This document shows, piece after piece, positions 1 to 11,350 of a stretch of 64,000 bases of DNA (positions are counted from its first letter, which is position 1; the number at the start of each line of letters is the position of its first letter). This stretch comes from Spongilla lacustris. Lineage: Eukaryota > Porifera > Demospongiae > Spongillida > Spongillidae. The notes under the pieces are model-generated. The model searched no databases, was not told the origin of the DNA, and was given only the letters and a program-made list of their open reading frames with translations. Location: positions 7,974,642 through 8,038,641 of the forward strand of contig OX442425.1 in assembly GCA_949361645.1 (NCBI GenBank), in the 5' to 3' direction. The translations under genes and the position numbers were made by a program.

Positions 1-505
1 CTACCAAGTAGAACATAAAAAAAGTGTGTAATCCTAATTGGATCGCACCAAATCCGACGGGCAGCTGGCGCTCAGCTTACCTCCCAGATACTGGTATTTG
101 TTGCCGCTCTGTCTGAACCGCCCCGCGACGACATACTTCTTGCTCAATGGCTTAGCGTACTGAGCCTAATGTATATACTCTCAATATCTTTTTTTAATAA
201 TCGGTGTGGCTAAATTGGCCGGGTGCTACATGTACGCGCGAAAAATTGAATTATAATCAACTTTTTTTTTTTCCAGCTGAGCCTTTTACTTGCAGTCTCC
301 AGGTCACAAAGGACTAATATACAGCCTTTTGTATCACTCACTATGTTTAATTGTACAGAAATAAAACAAGTATAAATACTTCGGGTACATTTTACACTCT
401 TCCTTACTCTCAGGTGTTAATTGTAGATTGTTTTATTTTTATTACGTTAATGCGGCAGAATGCTAGAGCCATCCTGCTGATATGCTCCCATATTCCCCTT
501 CATGA
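1..505. other. AT-rich spacer, no gene seen
   Basis: No open reading frame, RNA gene or repeat end could be supported here. A short AATAAT-type run near 515-532 marks the 5' edge of the LINE that follows. Confidence 0.5.
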
Positions 506-2470
506 ATGTTAATTATAATAATAATAATTATTAGACCAATAGCAGTTGGCTGTACTCTCCGTCGTCTTGCAGCAAAGGTGGCCAGTGGAAAAGTGATGGT
601 TGAAATGGCCACGTTGTTATCTCCACGCCAACTTGGTTATGGAGTTAGCAAGGGAGCTGAAGCAGCAGTGCATGCTGCAAGATTTTACTTCAGAAACATT
701 GGATCCAACAAAGTATTACTGAAGTTGGACTTCACAAATGCTTTCAATTCTATTTGCAGGGATAAAATGCTCGAGGCAGTGCAACGCTTGGCTCCCAGTA
801 TTTATCCTTTTGTTCATTCTGTGTATTCTTCCCCCTCCTCTTTGTTTTGGAGTGACAAAATCATACAGTCATCAGAGGGGGTCCAGCAAGGGGATCCTCT
901 TGGGCCACTCCTCTTCTGTCTCACAATACATCATGTGTGCTCCCTGATGAAGTCTGAATTGTGCATCTTTTATCTAGATGATGGCACTCTGGGAGGGGCT
1001 CTGTCAGATGTTCTTCATGATATTGAGGTGATCAAGAAAGAAGCTGGAATTGTTGGTCTCGACCTCAATCCTCAGAAATCTGATGTTATAAGTATCAACC
1101 CTGATCTCGTTGCCACTGTACAGTCTGCTTTATCTGGGATACGTGTGGTTAATCCAGCTGATGCCACACTATTGGGTTCACCAATTGGAGATATTGGTTC
1201 CATCACAGTTGCCATTGATGCCAAGACTACCATGCTGAAGTGCCTTCGTGAGAGACTCCATTACTTATCCAGTCATGATGCCTATCTCCTATTGCGTCAC
1301 TCTTTGGCCATCCCTAAACTGCTGTACCTTCTCAGAACATCACCTTGCTTTCTCTCATCCAGTTTAAAGATATATGATGATGAACTCAGAGCAACGGTCT
1401 GTAGCTCATTTAATATCCAACTGGCTGAAAGTGACCCTTCTTGGATACAATCCACTTTGCCTGTGTGTCATGGTGGGCTTGGCATTCGGAGCGCCGTGCA
1501 GCTTGCACCTTCTGCCTTCTTGGCTTCAGCTGCTGCCTCCTCCGGACTTGCTCACCTAATTCTACCAGCTAATATGCAACCACCTCAGCTCAGCTATGTG
1601 GATGAGGCTCTTGCTGCATGGTCCCAAGGGTGCCAAGAACAACCCCCCACTGATGCTGCTGCCCATCATCAGAAAACATGGGACTCACTCAGAGTATCTT
1701 CTATTGCAGATACACTATTTACAGACTCATCTGATCCAATGCGCCGGGCTCGTTTCCTAGCAGCATCCTGTAAGGAGTCTGGTGCATGGTTAAATGCCCT
1801 GCCGGTTACATCACTGGGACTACGTATGGATGATGCTACTATGAGAATATCTATGGGTCTCCATCTGGGACTACCTCTATGTCAAAGTCATACCTGTCAA
1901 CACTGTGGGGCAGAGGTGTCTCAGTTTGCAACACATGGCTTAAGTTGCAGAAAGAGTGCAGGTCGCCACCACTGCCATTCAGCTGTCAATGACATCATCT
2001 ACAGAGCTTTGGTTGCAGCACATGTTCCATCACGTCTGGAGCCTTCAGGCCTGTATCGTTCAGATGGGAAGCGACCTGATGGTGTCTCAATTGTCCCTTG
2101 GAAGTGTGGCCAACTTCTGGTGTGGGACGCAACGTGTCCGGATACTTTTGCACCTTCTTACTCCACAATTGCTGCAAAGCAAGTTGGAGCAGTTGCTCAA
2201 CAGGCAGAAGAAAAGAAGATGCAGAAGTATAAACACCTTGACTCTTGCTACTTTTTCACTCCAGTGGCAATAGAAACAAGTGGAGTTTTTGGACCAAAGA
2301 CAATGGAGTTCCTGAAAGGTTTGGGACATCGGCTGAGGCAGGTGTCTGGAGAAGCCAACTCCTTTGCATACCTCACTCAGAGACTCTCAGTTGCCGTCCA
2401 ACGTGGCAATGCAGCTTCCGTGTTGGGAACAATGAAGATAAGCAGTCAGGAGGAAGAGTTTTTTGTATAG
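506..2470 (+). CDS. LINE polyprotein fragment: reverse transcriptase plus restriction-like endonuclease (5'-truncated)
   Basis: A 654-codon frame whose first ~10 residues (MLIIIIIII) come from a simple repeat; LINE-like sequence begins at about residue 11, so the element is 5'-truncated and the apparent start is not a real one. Reverse transcriptase motif A is D75 in LKLDFTNAFN, motif B is EGVQQGDPLGP and the catalytic YLDD is at 156-159. Downstream is a Cys/His knuckle beginning at C464 (C..C, then H and C), then a restriction-like endonuclease signature: RPDG with P524-D525, and D541 in WDATCPD. Endonuclease placed after RT is the R2/R4/CRE/NeSL/Hero order, unlike the N-terminal APE endonuclease of most animal LINEs. 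The frame has no stop, suggesting a recent insertion. The clade is not resolved. The 3' end is followed by ATT repeats at 2503-2522. Confidence 0.85.
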   Translation: MLIIIIIIIRPIAVGCTLRRLAAKVASGKVMVEMATLLSPRQLGYGVSKGAEAAVHAARFYFRNIGSNKVLLKLDFTNAFNSICRDKMLEAVQRLAPSIYPFVHSVYSSPSSLFWSDKIIQSSEGVQQGDPLGPLLFCLTIHHVCSLMKSELCIFYLDDGTLGGALSDVLHDIEVIKKEAGIVGLDLNPQKSDVISINPDLVATVQSALSGIRVVNPADATLLGSPIGDIGSITVAIDAKTTMLKCLRERLHYLSSHDAYLLLRHSLAIPKLLYLLRTSPCFLSSSLKIYDDELRATVCSSFNIQLAESDPSWIQSTLPVCHGGLGIRSAVQLAPSAFLASAAASSGLAHLILPANMQPPQLSYVDEALAAWSQGCQEQPPTDAAAHHQKTWDSLRVSSIADTLFTDSSDPMRRARFLAASCKESGAWLNALPVTSLGLRMDDATMRISMGLHLGLPLCQSHTCQHCGAEVSQFATHGLSCRKSAGRHHCHSAVNDIIYRALVAAHVPSRLEPSGLYRSDGKRPDGVSIVPWKCGQLLVWDATCPDTFAPSYSTIAAKQVGAVAQQAEEKKMQKYKHLDSCYFFTPVAIETSGVFGPKTMEFLKGLGHRLRQVSGEANSFAYLTQRLSVAVQRGNAASVLGTMKISSQEEEFFV

Positions 2471-2599
2471 TATATTGTGTGAGTGAGTGAGTGTTAGGAT
2501 AAGTATTATATTATTATTATTATTCTTTTTTTAATTTTATTAAGAATTAAATCAAAATTCACAAGTTACAAGATAAATGAACAAAACAAACAACATGAT

Positions 2600-2731
2600 A
2601 CTTATCCTAACACTCATGCACTCACACAATATACTATACAAAAAACTCTTCCTCCTGACTGCCCATCTTCATTGTTCCCAACACGGAAGCTGCATTGCCA
2701 CGTTGGACGGCAACTGAGAGTCTCTGAGTGA
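2600..2731 (-). repeat. Inverted copy of the LINE 3' end
   Basis: This 132-bp stretch is a near-perfect reverse complement of 2372-2505, the last codons and 3' UTR of the LINE. The two 3' ends face each other across about 94 bp of A/T-rich sequence, so the region could fold as a hairpin. It is probably a second, heavily 5'-truncated insertion of the same family in the opposite orientation. A few differences are visible (for example gggcag versus aagcag). Confidence 0.85.
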
Positions 2732-2732
2732 G

Positions 2733-3206
2733 TTTATTTTTTGTTTGTTACAAATGTAACATGAATACAAGCCCTTGAAGGCAAAGTAACCATCACACCA
2801 AAGTCCTACGCTCTTGGTGACCTTTTTGGCTGGTGAGTTTCATCCTGATGCAGTCCGATTCAAGAGCCATTCTCCCTAGGTCAGAACTTGTCCTCGATCA
2901 TGAAGTGACCCAGCATGCTCTGCCTCTGGGTTTCAGTTTTGTGTACATTTTGTTTCATGTTTGCAATACTTGCATACAGAGTATGTCATAATTTATATTA
3001 AAAATATTTTAAAAGATTAAAAGCCCTAAAAATAAAATAAAAACACATGGCATAATAATTTGCAACGTGTGAAAGAAATAAAATATTGGTGGCTTTTAAG
3101 ATTTCATATTACAAAGCCCATGTTAACAACTCCATATCTAATGTTAGCAAATAATGACTTATGTTGATAATTAAATTTAATAAAAACATGAAATACATAC
3201 AATTAG
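2733..3206. other. Spacer without recognised genes
   Basis: AT-rich, with A/T homopolymer stretches near 3000-3060. I see no coding signal or transposon ends. Confidence 0.4.
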
Positions 3207-3659
3207 ATGATACATAGGTCACTGGCAGCAATAAACGTACCATCAACACTTGAGCCCATTGGCCTATGCAGATCAGATGGCAAGCGACCTGATGGTTGTT
3301 CCATTGCCCCATGGAAGTCTGGCCAGTGTCTTGTTTGGGACTTTACTTGTGTGGACACCTTTGCAGCTTCATACATGTCTGATGCCACAAGGGAAGCTAG
3401 AGCTGTAGCCACAGCTGCTGAAGCCAGGAAGAGGGAGAAGTATGCTCTGCTGTCAAAATCCCACCATTTTGTCCCAGTAGCAATAGAGACCTCAGGTGCC
3501 CTTGGCCCTGATGCTCTCAGTTTGCTCACGGATATCAGCAGGCGTCAGCAGAGCATCACTCATGACCACCAGTCTCTCCCTTTCCTTCTGCAAAGAGTGT
3601 CCATTGCACTCCAGCAGGGCAATGCTGCCTCTGTAATGGGCACCACAAGTAGTGTGTAA
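3207..3659 (+). pseudogene. LINE endonuclease-domain fragment, diverged subfamily
   Basis: A 150-codon frame covering only the C-terminal part of the same LINE type: SDGKRPDGCSIAPW, then LVWDFTCVDTF, then VPVAIETSGALGP and a tail ending QGNAASVMGT. It is clearly homologous to the C-terminus of the LINE at 506-2470 (which has PDGVSIVPW, LVWDATCPD, QGNAASVLGT) but diverged at many positions, so it is a different subfamily. Reverse transcriptase is missing, so this is a 5'-truncated dead copy with an open frame. Confidence 0.8.
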
Positions 3660-5676
3660 TTTATATAGTGTGTGTAATTTATATAGTGCATTCATTTAAC
3701 TTTGTACACAAATTATATTTTAATGAATATAATACAATTAGATGATAATTAATTAAAAAAAGAAATAATAAGACAATAAATTTACTCCATGAATGACTTA
3801 TTGTTGATTTTAAAAAATAACTGAGCCAACACACAATCAATTCTGGCTCCACATCATCCCAACAAGAAAATGAACTGTACATGTAGGTATGTAATAATTA
3901 CACATTACACACAAAAGGGCTGATATAGAAATATACAACAGTGATCGTGACAGGAGTGCCCGTGAGTTGGCTTGCATCAAAGTCAAGCTAAACCCGCCAT
4001 GACAGGTAGCACGTGACTTTGAGCAGTTTCCCCTGGTGGCTAGGACCCATAAGTCTCCTCTGCTATGAGGATACATGACCAGCCTAGATCTGAGCACTTG
4101 GCATCATTAGAATTGTGCTTGCGCACCTTGGCTGCCAGAGCTGCAGATTCACTTGTCACTTGAATTTATAGCGTAGATGTGACAGTCAGATCTAGGGCTG
4201 CTGGTTTGCTCAAATCCCAGTGAGGGATAAGGATGTCTGCTGGCCATGTTCTATGTCGTTCATGCCCCAACACTTCCCGCTTCAACGTGAGGACCCAGAC
4301 AAGCCTGTCAACAAGACTCTAAGAGGACATCCCTGAGTCTGTTGTGTCGTGCCACCACATCTCCCCCGTGCTTGCATGTTAAGGCATGCGGGATTGTCAG
4401 CAACAGCAATGCCCAACCACCTACAGTAGCCTGAATCTCAGCTGGTTCAACATGGAGATTAAGCCTGAGGGAAGGAATAAGAGGCACCCAACATCATCAT
4501 CAAAGATTTGCAATGCCTCACCAATAAAGGTTAGGGGAGGGGGGGGGGGGGGGGGGGGTTACTGCACCGACTTTCAGAAGCCACCACATTGCCTAAGCAG
4601 GAGCAGAGCCAGCTGCCGATCAACAGCACTTACATCCACCAACTGTACAAGCAACTTGGAAACACCTGCACGTTTGCATGCAACAAACTTGGCACAAAAG
4701 ACTCCAATTGGAGCCCCAAGAATCTCAAAGTTAGGAGCACTATTGAAGGCATTACAAGCATACACATCAGAGGTGCCTGCTCATCCAAAGGGCAAGCAAT
4801 AAACATCCCATCCTCCATTGAGTGAATCTAGGTCCACTCTGGCCTAAATTGTATAACCAGACAATCTACCCAATGTTCATATCATATACACCATCCTTAT
4901 AACTGTATGCATTTGTGTGTAAAATACAAGCATACACAGCAGTCAGCAATTTGAATAAATGCACATTAGTAATGTTGATGTAACCATTTACATGCATTAG
5001 TCAGGTCCTCAGACCCGTGTTATTATCATTATGACTAATTAAGTTGTGTAGCCTCCATGTATGTGTTGTATTGCCAGCAGGTTTGTGCACCATAAGCATA
5101 CATAGATATGTGGCACAGGATACTCTGGCCTGCCACTTCTGTATACAATTGCTCCCATTTGAGAGTCTGCATGAAGTTTCACCCAAAAATTTTTGGCTTC
5201 GACTTATTATAATAAAATCAGTTATTGGCATAAAATAATCACAATTAATAAGCTTTTCAAGGATGTTTACTCTAAAAAATAGCCTTTTTTTTTGGGCCTA
5301 ATTAAGCAATGTAAGAACAAAAACATCATTCTGATTTCCATTGCATTCGCTCTTGAACACCCTGGATAGTTTTTTAGCAAAGTGAAGCCTTCGTGAAATT
5401 AAAATCAAGTTCAGCTTCTGTACTTGGAAACCACTGTACACATATTGCTGCAGTCACGTACATGAGTACAACATGCCGGCCTAATACAGCTATAATTTGT
5501 CCTCTCAGATATAATATTAACAGAAAGAAGTGGCACTGCATGGATGTTGACTGCTGTGACCAAGATAAACTGAAACACATCTGATGCAGCACTCAAAATA
5601 CTCAAATGTAGAGGCAATAATTAGAATACACACATAGGTGACAGACAGAATTAAAGAACCAAATTATGCTATCCAA
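3660..5676. other. Intergenic region, no supported gene
   Basis: Short frames here look accidental. A long G tract lies at 4534-4558. The 3' side borders the RNF24/122-like gene on the minus strand, so part of 5200-5676 may be its 3' UTR. Confidence 0.4.
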
Positions 5677-7100
5677 CTACAAGATTAATGAAGTAGCCTC
5701 ATGCTGGTGGTAATGTTCAAGTGTGCTGCTGCTGCTACCGACAACCACAGCCTTGCAGATGGGGCATTCACAATGGGAGTCCAGCCAATGCAGCAAACAC
5801 CTGCAATGCAAGATTGAAAAAAAAGGTCAGCAGTGAAATGCTTCCTTTGCAAATTTTCCTTTTCTCATCTTCCCATGGCAATAGTCTGCACTGTACATCA
5901 TTTTAATGCATAGCTTTACTAGTAGTGGTGTACTCCAGAACAATACTGCAAGCCCTCACCCAGCGTACAGACTTCCTATTGCATGTACTAGATGTAATCC
6001 ACGCGACTTACTGTTTGTGGTAACCGTGGTTACAGGGGCACACCACAATATTCTCCCTAAGCACAAAATCCTCTATGCAGATTGGACAGGTCTATAGATG
6101 CAGTATTGTCATATGACGTGGTATAAAATACACGAATAAAATGACTAACCTCGTTTAAGACGATGGGACCACCAGATGACACAAAGTTCACCTAACAACA
6201 GAGCCATATATACCTATCAAGTTAGATGCAGGCGCGTTGCCCATTTAGCTCACATTCCGACAGTCGCTAAGAGCCGCTCGAACTGCTCTTCTCGTTCTTC
6301 GTTCTGGACAGCAGTCCGGGCTGTTGGGGCCAACAAATCTCACAGCGTATACTGACGCGTACGTTGAACACCATTCTATCCACACTCACTACGTCGCCCT
6401 AGCACATAACCTGAACGCAAGCATTGCAGGCCAAGGGTAGGCAGGAGTCGCAGGACACGCGAAGCGAACATCCCGCGTGCACACAACACATGCAAATCAA
6501 TCAATACATTTATGACGCACCAGACTTGCTGAAAGCAGTGCATGGCACAGGAGAGCAATATCAGTATGAAGCACACAAACCCCGCAACGGACATTACGAC
6601 CACCACTCCTTGAGTAACATCCTCCATTCATCACTCGACCTCACGAAGTTCGCAGTCCACAAAACAGTTCAATTTAATATCGTGTAAACATTTTGCCATA
6701 GATACAGTATTATAGTTAGTACCCGTGAAAAATCACAAATTTTGTACATGTAGAAAGGTTAATTATATTCATAACACGCACGCAATATATGGTGACATAT
6801 ATAAAATTAATAATCAATGATTACATGGTCGGCTAAGGTCAGGTGTGAGTTGGCGGTCCTTTCATAAAGTTTAAAAGTGCACCCGAGTAGCAGGACAAAA
6901 GTGTTCAGCCAGCATGTGTTAATAATCATATATAAAAAGCAACTGCGCAGAAATGTAATAATGCAGGCACATGATGTGTGCTATGTGCATGGAACAGTGA
7001 GGGTAAACAGAACCTGGGGGTGTGGGGGATTCAACATAAAAACAAACACTTTAATTATCAGTAGGTGTGCAACACACACACACACATGCACGCGCGCGCG

Positions 7101-7160
<60 letters not shown>

Positions 7161-7474
7161 GCCATCTATCATGTATGCTAATCAAACATGACAAAATATC
7201 CAACACCGGCTGCTCTAGCTATATGAGAGGGCACGTACACTCAAGCTGAGCATGGTATACGTAGGAGTGTGCATACGTGTTAAAAAGTTCCCCGCACCTT
7301 GCACGCAGGATGCGCGAACTTACCGCGTGCGCACAACACATTCAAATCAATCAATATGACGCACCAGGCTTGGTAAAAGCAGTGCTTGGCACAGGAGATC
7401 ACTGTCAGTACGAAGCACACAAGGCACGCAATGGACATGATCACAACCACCACTCCGACTTTCGACTCCTCCAT
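5677..7474 (-). CDS. RNF24/RNF122-like transmembrane RING-H2 E3 ubiquitin ligase (partial exon model)
   Basis: Two exons are firm. Exon 6091-6012 begins after ctatag and encodes TCPICIEDFVLRENI, then VCPCNHGYHK, ending in CA|GTAAGT. Exon 5800-5677 follows gcag and encodes QCLLHWLDSHCECPICKAVV, then a short Ser/His tail to TAG. Together they give a complete RING-H2 pattern (C..C, C.C.H..H, C..W, CP.C) whose spacing and residues match the RNF24/RNF122 family. Upstream on the same strand are two related exons (7474-7280 and 6627-6376), each starting MEE/MED and containing one hydrophobic helix (for example VVVVIMSIACLVCFVLTVIS), the expected membrane anchor. The copy at 7474 has a good phase-1 donor (CGCG|GTAAGT). 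A linker exon near 6320-6254 fits phase 1, but its 3' junction to the RING exon is unresolved, as is a possible 42-nt exon near 6193-6152. Such proteins are single-pass ER/Golgi E3 ligases. Confidence 0.7.
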
Positions 7475-7520
7475 TGATCGACTTCACGAAGTTCGCAGTC
7501 CACGATAATTTAATATCTTT
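6376..7520 (-). repeat. Duplicated membrane-anchor exon with its upstream region
   Basis: Segments 6376-6690 and 7277-7520 are diverged copies. They share the sequence upstream of the ATG (gcgaacttcgtgaggtcg type) and the N-terminal coding stretch with the hydrophobic helix and the ATTGATTGATTTG block. They could be alternative first exons of the RING gene or an exon plus its decayed copy. Only the distal copy keeps a clean GTAAGT donor. Confidence 0.6.
7003..7260. repeat. Copy of the ATP5ME 3' flank, with CA/CG microsatellite
   Basis: Positions 7003-7085 and later parts resemble 11140-11300 (shared gattcaacataaaaacaaac and gtaggtgtgcaacacac). The match includes the 3' UTR of the ATP5ME gene. 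A (CA)n-(CG)n-(CA)n tract occupies 7073-7157; alternating purine-pyrimidine of this kind can form Z-DNA. Confidence 0.6.
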
Positions 7521-7569
7521 TACCTCACCTTTTGCATAGTAAAATTGATAGGTCGACCACTACATGCAT

Positions 7570-7920
7570 GTAACCTACATGTAGGCGTTGCAAACATGCA
7601 GCTTTATTCCATACAATGAACAAACAGCCACTCTTCAAATAAACATGATCAATACAGCAAAGAAGGCTACTTGCAAGGTGGCGGCAGAAAACGTGCTGCT
7701 AGTCTGGTTGGGGCATAGATAATAGAGTAGTCTATGGTTGGGGCACGCACCTCATTTAGCTTGACAGAAAAAACTCGCTAAAGCTTTTTAGGCAGATAGA
7801 ATATCACCACCTCTATAAATTATCTCTGGTCAAACACACACGATTTCACGCTCCTTCATCTCGATTGGGTATCTAGGAGAGCCAATGGTTGAAGGACCTC
7901 CAAAGCGAATGAAAAATGAA
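7570..7920. repeat. Dispersed repeat, inverted copy at 38880-39265
   Basis: Shares many blocks with the reverse complement of 38880-39265: the agaaggctacttgcaa and ggcggcagaaaac segments, a gctcctcatttagct-like segment and a cacacacgatttc segment. It looks like two members of one non-autonomous transposon family. Ends were not resolved. Confidence 0.5.
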
Positions 7921-8085
7921 GCATAATGTTTCAGTTTCGATTTGAAAGTTTTAAAGACCATTGAATGCGAGGACCAGAAGTCGCGTGCGCGGTCAATGTA
8001 GACCCGTTTCACATGACGTCAAAACTCACATGAAAATTAATTTAATGAAATTCATTTGTGTTTAATGCAATTCATATTTAATTCT

Positions 8086-8329
8086 GTCCGCCATCTTGGT
8101 GCTCAAGTTACTATAGAACGGTATAGGCAATTTACAGTTTTTTTAAAAATTATTTATGCCTGTTTTGGGTCTCGTAATACTTTTGTATTCTTACCATGGA
8201 ATGATGTCAGTGCCCACTGTAAAAAAATAAAGCAAACTCATAATCACTTATTGTGAACGTACAGTAATAACCAAAAGCTTTGTTTTGCCCATACCGTTCT
8301 ATAGTAATTTGAGCACCAAGATGGCGGAC
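8086..8329. mobile_element. MITE with about 43-bp terminal inverted repeats
   Basis: The left end GTCCGCCATCTTGGTGCTCA is matched by its reverse complement at the right end, and similarity continues through ACTATAGAACGGTAT. The 244-bp unit has no coding capacity. Flanks are AT-rich and the target duplication is unclear. Confidence 0.7.
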
Positions 8330-8489
8330 AACAAATAATTTTAATGTAATTGCTCACGCGATGAAAAGGGTCTATAGGAACCCCTCTAATGCTGGCTCTA
8401 GCGGGGCCCACCGGCCTCAAGTGTCCTGATTATCGAGGTGTCCCTTGTCCCTTTTTTATTACAATGACTATATAATGATGGAAAGTGTA

Positions 8490-8563
8490 GCCTAAAAGTG
8501 TTTGTATGTGTACAATATACAGCATATATTCTGTATATTGTACACATACAAACACTTTTAGGC
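8490..8563. other. Perfect 33-bp stem, 8-nt loop hairpin
   Basis: Arms 8490-8522 and 8531-8563 are exact reverse complements with loop 8523-8530. It could be a fold-back element remnant or a small-RNA precursor. Just downstream, 8602-8623 is a separate perfect 22-bp palindrome (CATAGATAGTA and its complement). Confidence 0.85.
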
Positions 8564-8623
8564 AAGTGATGTTCGTTTTGGGGGAAAAAAATGATGTTTG
8601 AACCATAGATAGTATACTATCTA

Positions 8624-9813
8624 TGCTTGAACAGAGCACGCGCGTAGTTGCTGAGCATTTCAACTTGGTGGCTGCACTCAGTAGCTCATCACTGTCACCA
8701 TGCAGTCCTAGTTCAGTGTACTTCTTCGGCTGTGTGGCTGTTCTGCTCAAGATATGTGCCGATATCTTCAAGGCAGTCAATGACTTCTATAAAATATTTC
8801 AGCCTATCATCCTCACTGGCCTTCATCACTGTTACCAAGATACACTCATTTCCTTATATCTTTTGGGACCAATGAAGATTTTTTTTTTCTTTTTTTTTTT
8901 GGCCCCGCATAGCATGGCAAGCTGCAGTGGTGTTCCCCGAAAGAGGGGAAAATGCAATAATGCACATTTTTGATAATATCTCATGAATGGTATATAATTG
9001 TGTCATGCCAATTACATTTTTAGATTCAGCATCTTCTTCTGAACAGAGTACATTCACTTTAATTCAATTATGACTTGTAAAAAAAACAGTGCATCATAGT
9101 AAATAACTCCTGGTCAGGTTGGATGTTCAAGGCTATAACTCCTCTATTCTTTGCAGTTTACCTACCAATTTTTTTTTGTATGTACCCAATACAGGTGAGT
9201 ACCTATAGTGTTGTATTGAGCTCTTAAGTCCCACTTACTGTGGAGATCGGTAGGAAAGTATCACTTTTTGCTGGGTCTTCGTATGAATTCGGACAAATTA
9301 GTTTGACTTAATGGTTAAAATTGACTTTTACTAAATGAGAGGTCCCATATAATTTTTTTTAATTCTTTGGCAGTTTGCTATCGGCATTAAACAATCCATG
9401 AAATGTTAAAAAGCTTAACATTGAAAGCCATCAGTTTTTCACCCGTTTTTTTTAGGATTTCTCCGTAGATCGTAGTAAACGTGTAGCAAATAATCGCGTT
9501 TGTACTTATTCTATCAAGTATTCTACATGTAGAAATGCTTTTAAAAGTTACGTACAGTGCTTACAAACGAAAATACTTTACTACATGTTTACTATGATAT
9601 GTCTCTGCAAGTATCGCTTGCATGATAATAAGGCCTATCTGGAGCGTGTGCAGAAAGTAATCCGTGAAAACAATGTCTTATAATCCAGGCGTCGTTTTTA
9701 GAAGACAAAATGACTTGTTTCTATTTGCTATAACCATGTATTGCATCATGTCCGCTTTTTGGGGTGCTTTTGTATTGTGTATTAAACTGTCACAGTGGCG
9801 TAGGAGCTGCGGT
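8624..9813. other. AT-rich region without supported genes
   Basis: Short frames overlap on both strands here (8430-8973) without recognisable domains. I see no firm feature. Confidence 0.4.
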
Positions 9814-10068
9814 CAGTAGCGGATCCAGGGGGGGGGCTAGGGGGGGCTATAGCCCCCCCCTCCCCCCCTCAAATTAAAAATTCATAGCATACTTGCATGG
9901 GTGATAATACTAGTAATTCAGTGTAGAAATAACACAGCGCTCCCCCATACCCCCTAGCTGGGCGGGAGGGGTGCCCCCCTCCCGCACCCTCCCCGGGACG
10001 GCTCCGCCTACAGCCAGCCCCTCCCCTTTTTAGCCCCCCCCCAACCGTCCATGCTGGATCCGCTACTG
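9814..10068. mobile_element. hAT-like MITE with GC-rich interior
   Basis: Ends are CAGTAGCGGATCCAG and its exact reverse complement. The flanking TGCGGT occurs on both sides (9808-9813 and 10069-10074), a probable 6-bp piece of target duplication. CAGNNGCGGATCCAG-type ends are seen in hAT-related MITEs of many animals (family knowledge, not verified here). The interior is rich in G and C runs and has no frame. Confidence 0.75.
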
Positions 10069-10339
10069 TGCGGTGGTGGCCGCTGCACTTTTTCCTTTAA
10101 ATATATATATAATTATATATATATAGGTTGCATGTATCAATACAATTAGCTGAGTTAGTTAATGACATGCAAGTGGACTGGCTACCCATACAACGTAGTT
10201 TACAACGGCTACCACAAGTGGCCTTGGCTGCACTATACCGGTAGCTGTTTTGTATTTTATATTACATGCACAGAGGCAACTGGCAAGGTCTCAAAACAAA
10301 CTCACCTGGTTACATAGTTTTTGGAGTTTTTCTACGCAA

Positions 10340-10470
10340 AAAGCGTTGGCTTCTGGGGCTCCGCCCCAGACCCCGATGAGCAACTGATGAGCATACCCCC
10401 TGACTGGGCGGAGAAGGTGCCCCCCCCCCTCCCGCACCTCCCCGGGGAGGCGGGGGAACCACAGTTGTTG
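10340..10470. repeat. Fragment related to the interior of the 9814 MITE
   Basis: Contains the same kind of segment (catacccc...ctg...gggcgg...ggtgccccccc...ccgcacc...ccccggg) as 9940-10010. It is probably a truncated second copy. Confidence 0.5.
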
Positions 10471-11180
10471 GCCCGCTGCACGTTATACTCCCTTCCAGAC
10501 TTCTTACGCCACTGTTAACAGCATGCAGATAGCGCACTACGTAGTATCCTGTTTACGGGATATGTTAGTGCATTGTCAGCTAGCAACGTAACTTGTTTGG
10601 GACTTAGAGAATAGAGATAGTGTCCTGTTTAACAAGGTGTCCGTATCTCAGTGAGTCCGCATTTCGGTACATGTAATGATTTTACTGACTCACAAGTCAC
10701 GTGAGAAGTGCGATATCACCTACCTCTATAGAAATAACAGCAGCGTCAACTGTAGGGGCAAGGGACATGGTGCAAGTGGTGCACTTAACCTTTATAATAA
10801 GGACCGCCACACGACATTGGTATGTGTGTACAGGAAAGGTTAACGACTGCCCTAAGAGCATATTGCACTTTTAAAGAGATTAATTGTTTTTTCAACTGAT
10901 GATGATTGGTAGCCTACTCCTACGGGTGGACATCACGTGATTGCCATTGAATGTCAGGTGACAGGGGGAAATTAACAAGTGTGCTGTACTCTTTATACAT
11001 CGTGTCAACTGTGATGCTGTGTGGGTTCATTAATCCGATTTGAGGATGAACTAACTGAACTGCAATAAACTATAATACATATACTGGTATAATAAGCCTG
11101 GGTACCTGCACAGGAGCATAGTAATGCATGCTTATCTGGCACAGTGGGGGTGTGGAGGATTCAACATAAAAACAAACACC

Positions 11181-11186
11181 TTTATT
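11181..11186 (-). promoter_or_regulatory. Polyadenylation signal AATAAA of the ATP5ME-like gene
   Basis: The reverse complement of tttatt gives AATAAA, 165 nt beyond the ATP5ME stop codon in the transcription direction. Confidence 0.6.
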
Positions 11187-11350
11187 AGCAGTAGGTGTGC
11201 AACACACACACACACACACACCCACACCCACCCTTTCCTTCATCAATCATGAAATACCCAACAAACACTGGCTGCTACTACACCATACATGGGCACTTGA
11301 ATACACTAAAGGGGGCTGTGCCCCAGTCCAATGTCTAAACACGTAGAGCT

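Noticed and set aside
7067..7249. Thr/His and Cys/Val repeat frames
   Set aside because: Translations of a CA/CG microsatellite.
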